Assembly: GCF_002259485.1 (NCBI RefSeq)
Contig: NZ_NPGA01000005.1
Location: 62,001-126,000 of the forward strand
Source: Rhodococcus sp. 14-1411-2a
Lineage (GTDB): Bacteria; Actinomycetota; Actinomycetes; Mycobacteriales; Mycobacteriaceae
DNA: 64,000 nucleotides
Direction of reading: 5' to 3'
Under the pieces are notes generated by a model. That model did not search any database. It had not been told where the DNA came from and was given only the letters and a program-made list of their open reading frames with translations. Both the position numbers and the translations under genes were made by a program. This document shows positions 61,980 through 64,000 of this stretch, in pieces (the first letter of the stretch is position 1; each line of letters begins with the position of its first letter).

Positions 61980-62176
61980 CGGTGTCTCCTCGGTGAGTGT
62001 GAGTACAAGACGCCTTCTTCTGTGATCGGCGTCTCACTGATGACCACACTCCCCTGCCCGATACCGCGTGGGAACACCTCGAGGCGGGAACCCTGCCAAC
62101 GACTCGACCGAACTACCCGATCGGGTAGGAGTACTCGCTCACCCTCGGCAGAGGAGAACTCACAAGCTCTGGTGCA
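61980..62176. promoter_or_regulatory. mno promoter and leader
   Basis: CTACCCGATCGGGTAG at 62113-62128 is a perfect 16-base palindrome, the same core as before the iron-type dehydrogenase operon. AGACGCC and GGCGTCT (62008-62014, 62028-62034) form a leader stem of 7 base pairs about 30 bases before the start codon. The MFS gene upstream ends at 62177, so the promoter must lie in this 197-base gap. Confidence 0.62.
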
Positions 62177-63409
62177 CTATCGATCTCGCCGCTGCGCCAG
62201 CGAGAATCCGAGAACCGAGATCAGCGCGAGCGTGATGACGAACCCTCCGTACACCTGCACCGTCGTGCTCAGACCGAGGCGGTGCACGGCCAGCCCGGCG
62301 ACCACGGCGGGCAGGCTGAACGCGAGGTAGCTGATGACGAACGTCGTGGCGAACACTCCGCCTCGCTCCGCTGCGGGAACCAGCGCGCCGAGCGTGCGCA
62401 TCGAACCGAGGAACGTTGCTCCCCAGCCCGATCCGGCGATGACAGCCCCGACGAAGTACAGCACGATCGACTCGATCTGCACCGACACCAGGGAGAGCGC
62501 GACACCTGCCGCCAACACCGTCGCCCCGATCATCATCACGGTGCGGGGAAACCCGTTGCGTACCACTGCAGCTGCCACCGCGCCCGAGGCGAACATCGCG
62601 AAGATCTCCAACCCACCCACTATGTGGTTGTCCACGTCGAACACCGTGCCGATGATCGACGGCCCGAGCGAGAGATGAAACCCGCCGAGCGACCAGGTCG
62701 CGAACAGAGCGGGAGCGATGAGCAGGAACGGTGCCCGCACCGACGTGGGGATCGACATCCTCGGCAGCAGGGTCGAGGCGAGGTGACGGCGGGAATCGAA
62801 GCCACGCAGTGCCGAGGTCTCGGGGACGAACAGCAGTGCCACCGCGAGGATCAGTGCCGCGCCGATCAGCAGCGCGAACACCAAGATGTCGGGCGCAGGT
62901 GCCAATTGGACCAGCAATCCGGCCCCGAGCGCGCCGCTTGCCAGGCCGAGGGAGGGCGCGACGCTGTTGAGCAACGGTCCGGTGGACGCGTCGGGCTGCA
63001 GGTCGATGACGGCTGCGCTCAGCGCACCGGTGGCCGCACCCGCGGCAATTCCCTGCACGACGCGAGCCGCGAGGAGTACCGGGACGCTGTCGGCGACGAT
63101 GAACAGCATCAAGCTGACAGCGAGGAGAATCAGTGAGGCGATCAGAATGGGTTTGCGCCCGATGTGGTCCGACAGACTACCGACGGTGAGCAACGTGGAC
63201 AGCAACGCGACCGCATAGACGGCAAAGATCACTGTGAGGGTGAGAGCGCTGAATCCCCAGGCCTGTTGATACACCGGGTACAGCGGTGACGGTGCCGACG
63301 CCGAGGCCATCAAGACCAGGAAGGCGACGCCGACGACCCAGAACGCGTGCCGATGCGGCATGCGCACCGCCGTCCGTTCCACTGGAGTCCGAGTGCCCAC
63401 GCCGACCAT
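62177..63409 (-). CDS. Major facilitator superfamily transporter
   Basis: 410 residues with 12 hydrophobic segments, for example FWVVGVAFLVLMASAS and IVLYFVGAVIAGSGWGATFL. The loop 2-3 signature SDHIGRKPILIASL is present after TVGSL, which places it in the drug/sugar efflux MFS group. GAAGGGAAAC precedes the ATG. The substrate cannot be predicted. It is in the same direction as mno but probably transcribed separately, because a promoter with the palindrome lies between them. Confidence 0.88.
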   Translation of the reverse strand: MVGVGTRTPVERTAVRMPHRHAFWVVGVAFLVLMASASAPSPLYPVYQQAWGFSALTLTVIFAVYAVALLSTLLTVGSLSDHIGRKPILIASLILLAVSLMLFIVADSVPVLLAARVVQGIAAGAATGALSAAVIDLQPDASTGPLLNSVAPSLGLASGALGAGLLVQLAPAPDILVFALLIGAALILAVALLFVPETSALRGFDSRRHLASTLLPRMSIPTSVRAPFLLIAPALFATWSLGGFHLSLGPSIIGTVFDVDNHIVGGLEIFAMFASGAVAAAVVRNGFPRTVMMIGATVLAAGVALSLVSVQIESIVLYFVGAVIAGSGWGATFLGSMRTLGALVPAAERGGVFATTFVISYLAFSLPAVVAGLAVHRLGLSTTVQVYGGFVITLALISVLGFSLAQRRDR

Positions 63410-63483
63410 GTGTTTCCCTTCACCGCAGTAACCGTTAGCTCAGTGAAAGACAACGCTCGGGAGGGCCCCGCATTCCCCGACGG

Positions 63484-64000
63484 TCAGTGTTGCTCGGCTC
63501 GTGCGTCGCCCCGCAGCAGTTTTCCTTCGCGGTACCGCTGCGCGCTCCCAGGCAAGTCGCCCTCGATTCCGCTCAACCACACCGAGACACGGCCGGTGCC
63601 CGAACCGCTCGAACCGACTTCGTCGACGCGTCGCACCGTCTGGTTGGCCACCGCCTCGGCGCTGTCGAACATCGTGACGCCGCCCGGCAGCTGCGAGACG
63701 ATCCGGTCCAACACCAGTGGGTAGTGCGTGCAACCCAGCACGATCGATTCGACGTCCGCGGGTGTCGCGGCCACGGCCGCGGTGATGGCGGCACCGATCC
63801 CCCGCTCGTCACCACGGTCGATCGAATCCGCCAGACCGTGGCACGCCACACTCGTCACCGTTCGGTGCGAGGCGAACTGCTCGATCAAACGCCCCTGATA
63901 GGCGCTCGCGGTCGTGGCCGCCGTCGCCCAGATCGCTATCCGATCACTCACCGCTGCAGCGGGTTTGATCGCCGGAACGGTACCCACCACCGGAATCGTG
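63484..64000 (-). CDS. murI: Glutamate racemase, N-terminal part outside the window
   Basis: About 172 C-terminal residues of a roughly 270-residue protein; the frame stays open to the right edge. TIPVVGTVPAIKPA, ATAATTASAYQGRLI, VTSVACHGLA and the second catalytic cysteine in VLGCTHYPLVLD identify the Asp/Glu racemase family, and the order matches MurI, which supplies D-glutamate for peptidoglycan. The GTG at 63990 is internal, not the start. A housekeeping gene, which marks the end of the accessory regions. Confidence 0.9.
   Translation of the reverse strand, partial: TIPVVGTVPAIKPAAAVSDRIAIWATAATTASAYQGRLIEQFASHRTVTSVACHGLADSIDRGDERGIGAAITAAVAATPADVESIVLGCTHYPLVLDRIVSQLPGGVTMFDSAEAVANQTVRRVDEVGSSGSGTGRVSVWLSGIEGDLPGSAQRYREGKLLRGDARAEQH

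Noticed and set aside
62282..63136. 284-residue + strand frame, rich in Glu, Arg and Gln
   Set aside because: Exact antisense of the MFS transporter; composition mirrors membrane-segment codons read backwards.
1..64000. Integrated element or genomic island boundary
   Set aside because: I found no integrase, transposase, tRNA gene, attachment-like direct repeat or CRISPR array, and coding style looks uniform by eye; base composition was not computed.

Overview
The window is a densely coded, high-GC actinobacterial chromosome segment. Its content points to a rhodococcus or close relative in the Mycobacteriales: mycothiol-dependent enzymes, F420-type luciferase-like oxidoreductases, an NDMA-type methanol dehydrogenase, heteromeric acyl-CoA dehydrogenases and an Ltp2/DUF35 pair. 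I see no rRNA, tRNA, CRISPR array, insertion sequence or phage gene. No gap between genes exceeds about 250 bases, and most genes sit in operons with 4-base start/stop overlaps.

Region A (1 to about 42960) is a large catabolic island made of many divergent operons. It holds acyl-CoA chemistry (an enoyl-CoA hydratase, two acyl-CoA dehydrogenase pairs, an acyl-CoA ligase, and a thiolase-like lipid-transfer protein with its DUF35 partner). It also holds redox enzymes (three SDRs, a zinc alcohol dehydrogenase, an aldehyde dehydrogenase, an F420-type LLM enzyme, a CurA-like reductase and a Rieske oxygenase) and a ribose-type ABC importer with a TIM-barrel isomerase. Two ThuA-like proteins, a histidine phosphatase and two back-to-back TetR regulators complete it. 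A pyruvate node is prominent: pyruvate carboxylase, a complete 2-oxoacid (AcoA-like) dehydrogenase E1-E2-E3 set, and a PPDK-like protein. The most unusual content is phosphotransfer machinery: two proteins with the architecture of the substrate-plus-swivelling-His half of PEP-synthase-type enzymes but no ATP-grasp domain, and a PPDK-like protein whose PEP and His domains look intact while its ATP-grasp domain looks degenerate. I infer a PEP-fed phosphoryl-transfer step within a catabolic pathway of unknown substrate. A short near-palindrome, AGT(T/A)ACT, often extended to CAAGTTACTTG, occurs once in each of six promoter regions and is a candidate island-wide operator.

Region B (about 43180 to 54560) holds a probable mycofactocin methyltransferase, an acyl-CoA dehydrogenase with an AraC regulator, a molybdenum-cofactor operon (moaE-moaA-moaD-moeA), a second AraC regulator, and an operon of a DMSO-reductase-family molybdoenzyme with a 7Fe ferredoxin and a ferredoxin reductase.

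Region C (about 54670 to 61980) is an alcohol-oxidation locus that resembles what I recall of the mycobacterial mno locus: a response regulator and sensor kinase (MnoR/MnoS-like), an iron-type alcohol dehydrogenase, a VWA protein, a MoxR ATPase and the NDMA-dependent methanol dehydrogenase Mno. The two dehydrogenase promoters share a palindrome centred on CCCGATCGGG. Region D (62177 to 64000) has an MFS transporter and the C-terminal part of glutamate racemase, cut by the window edge.
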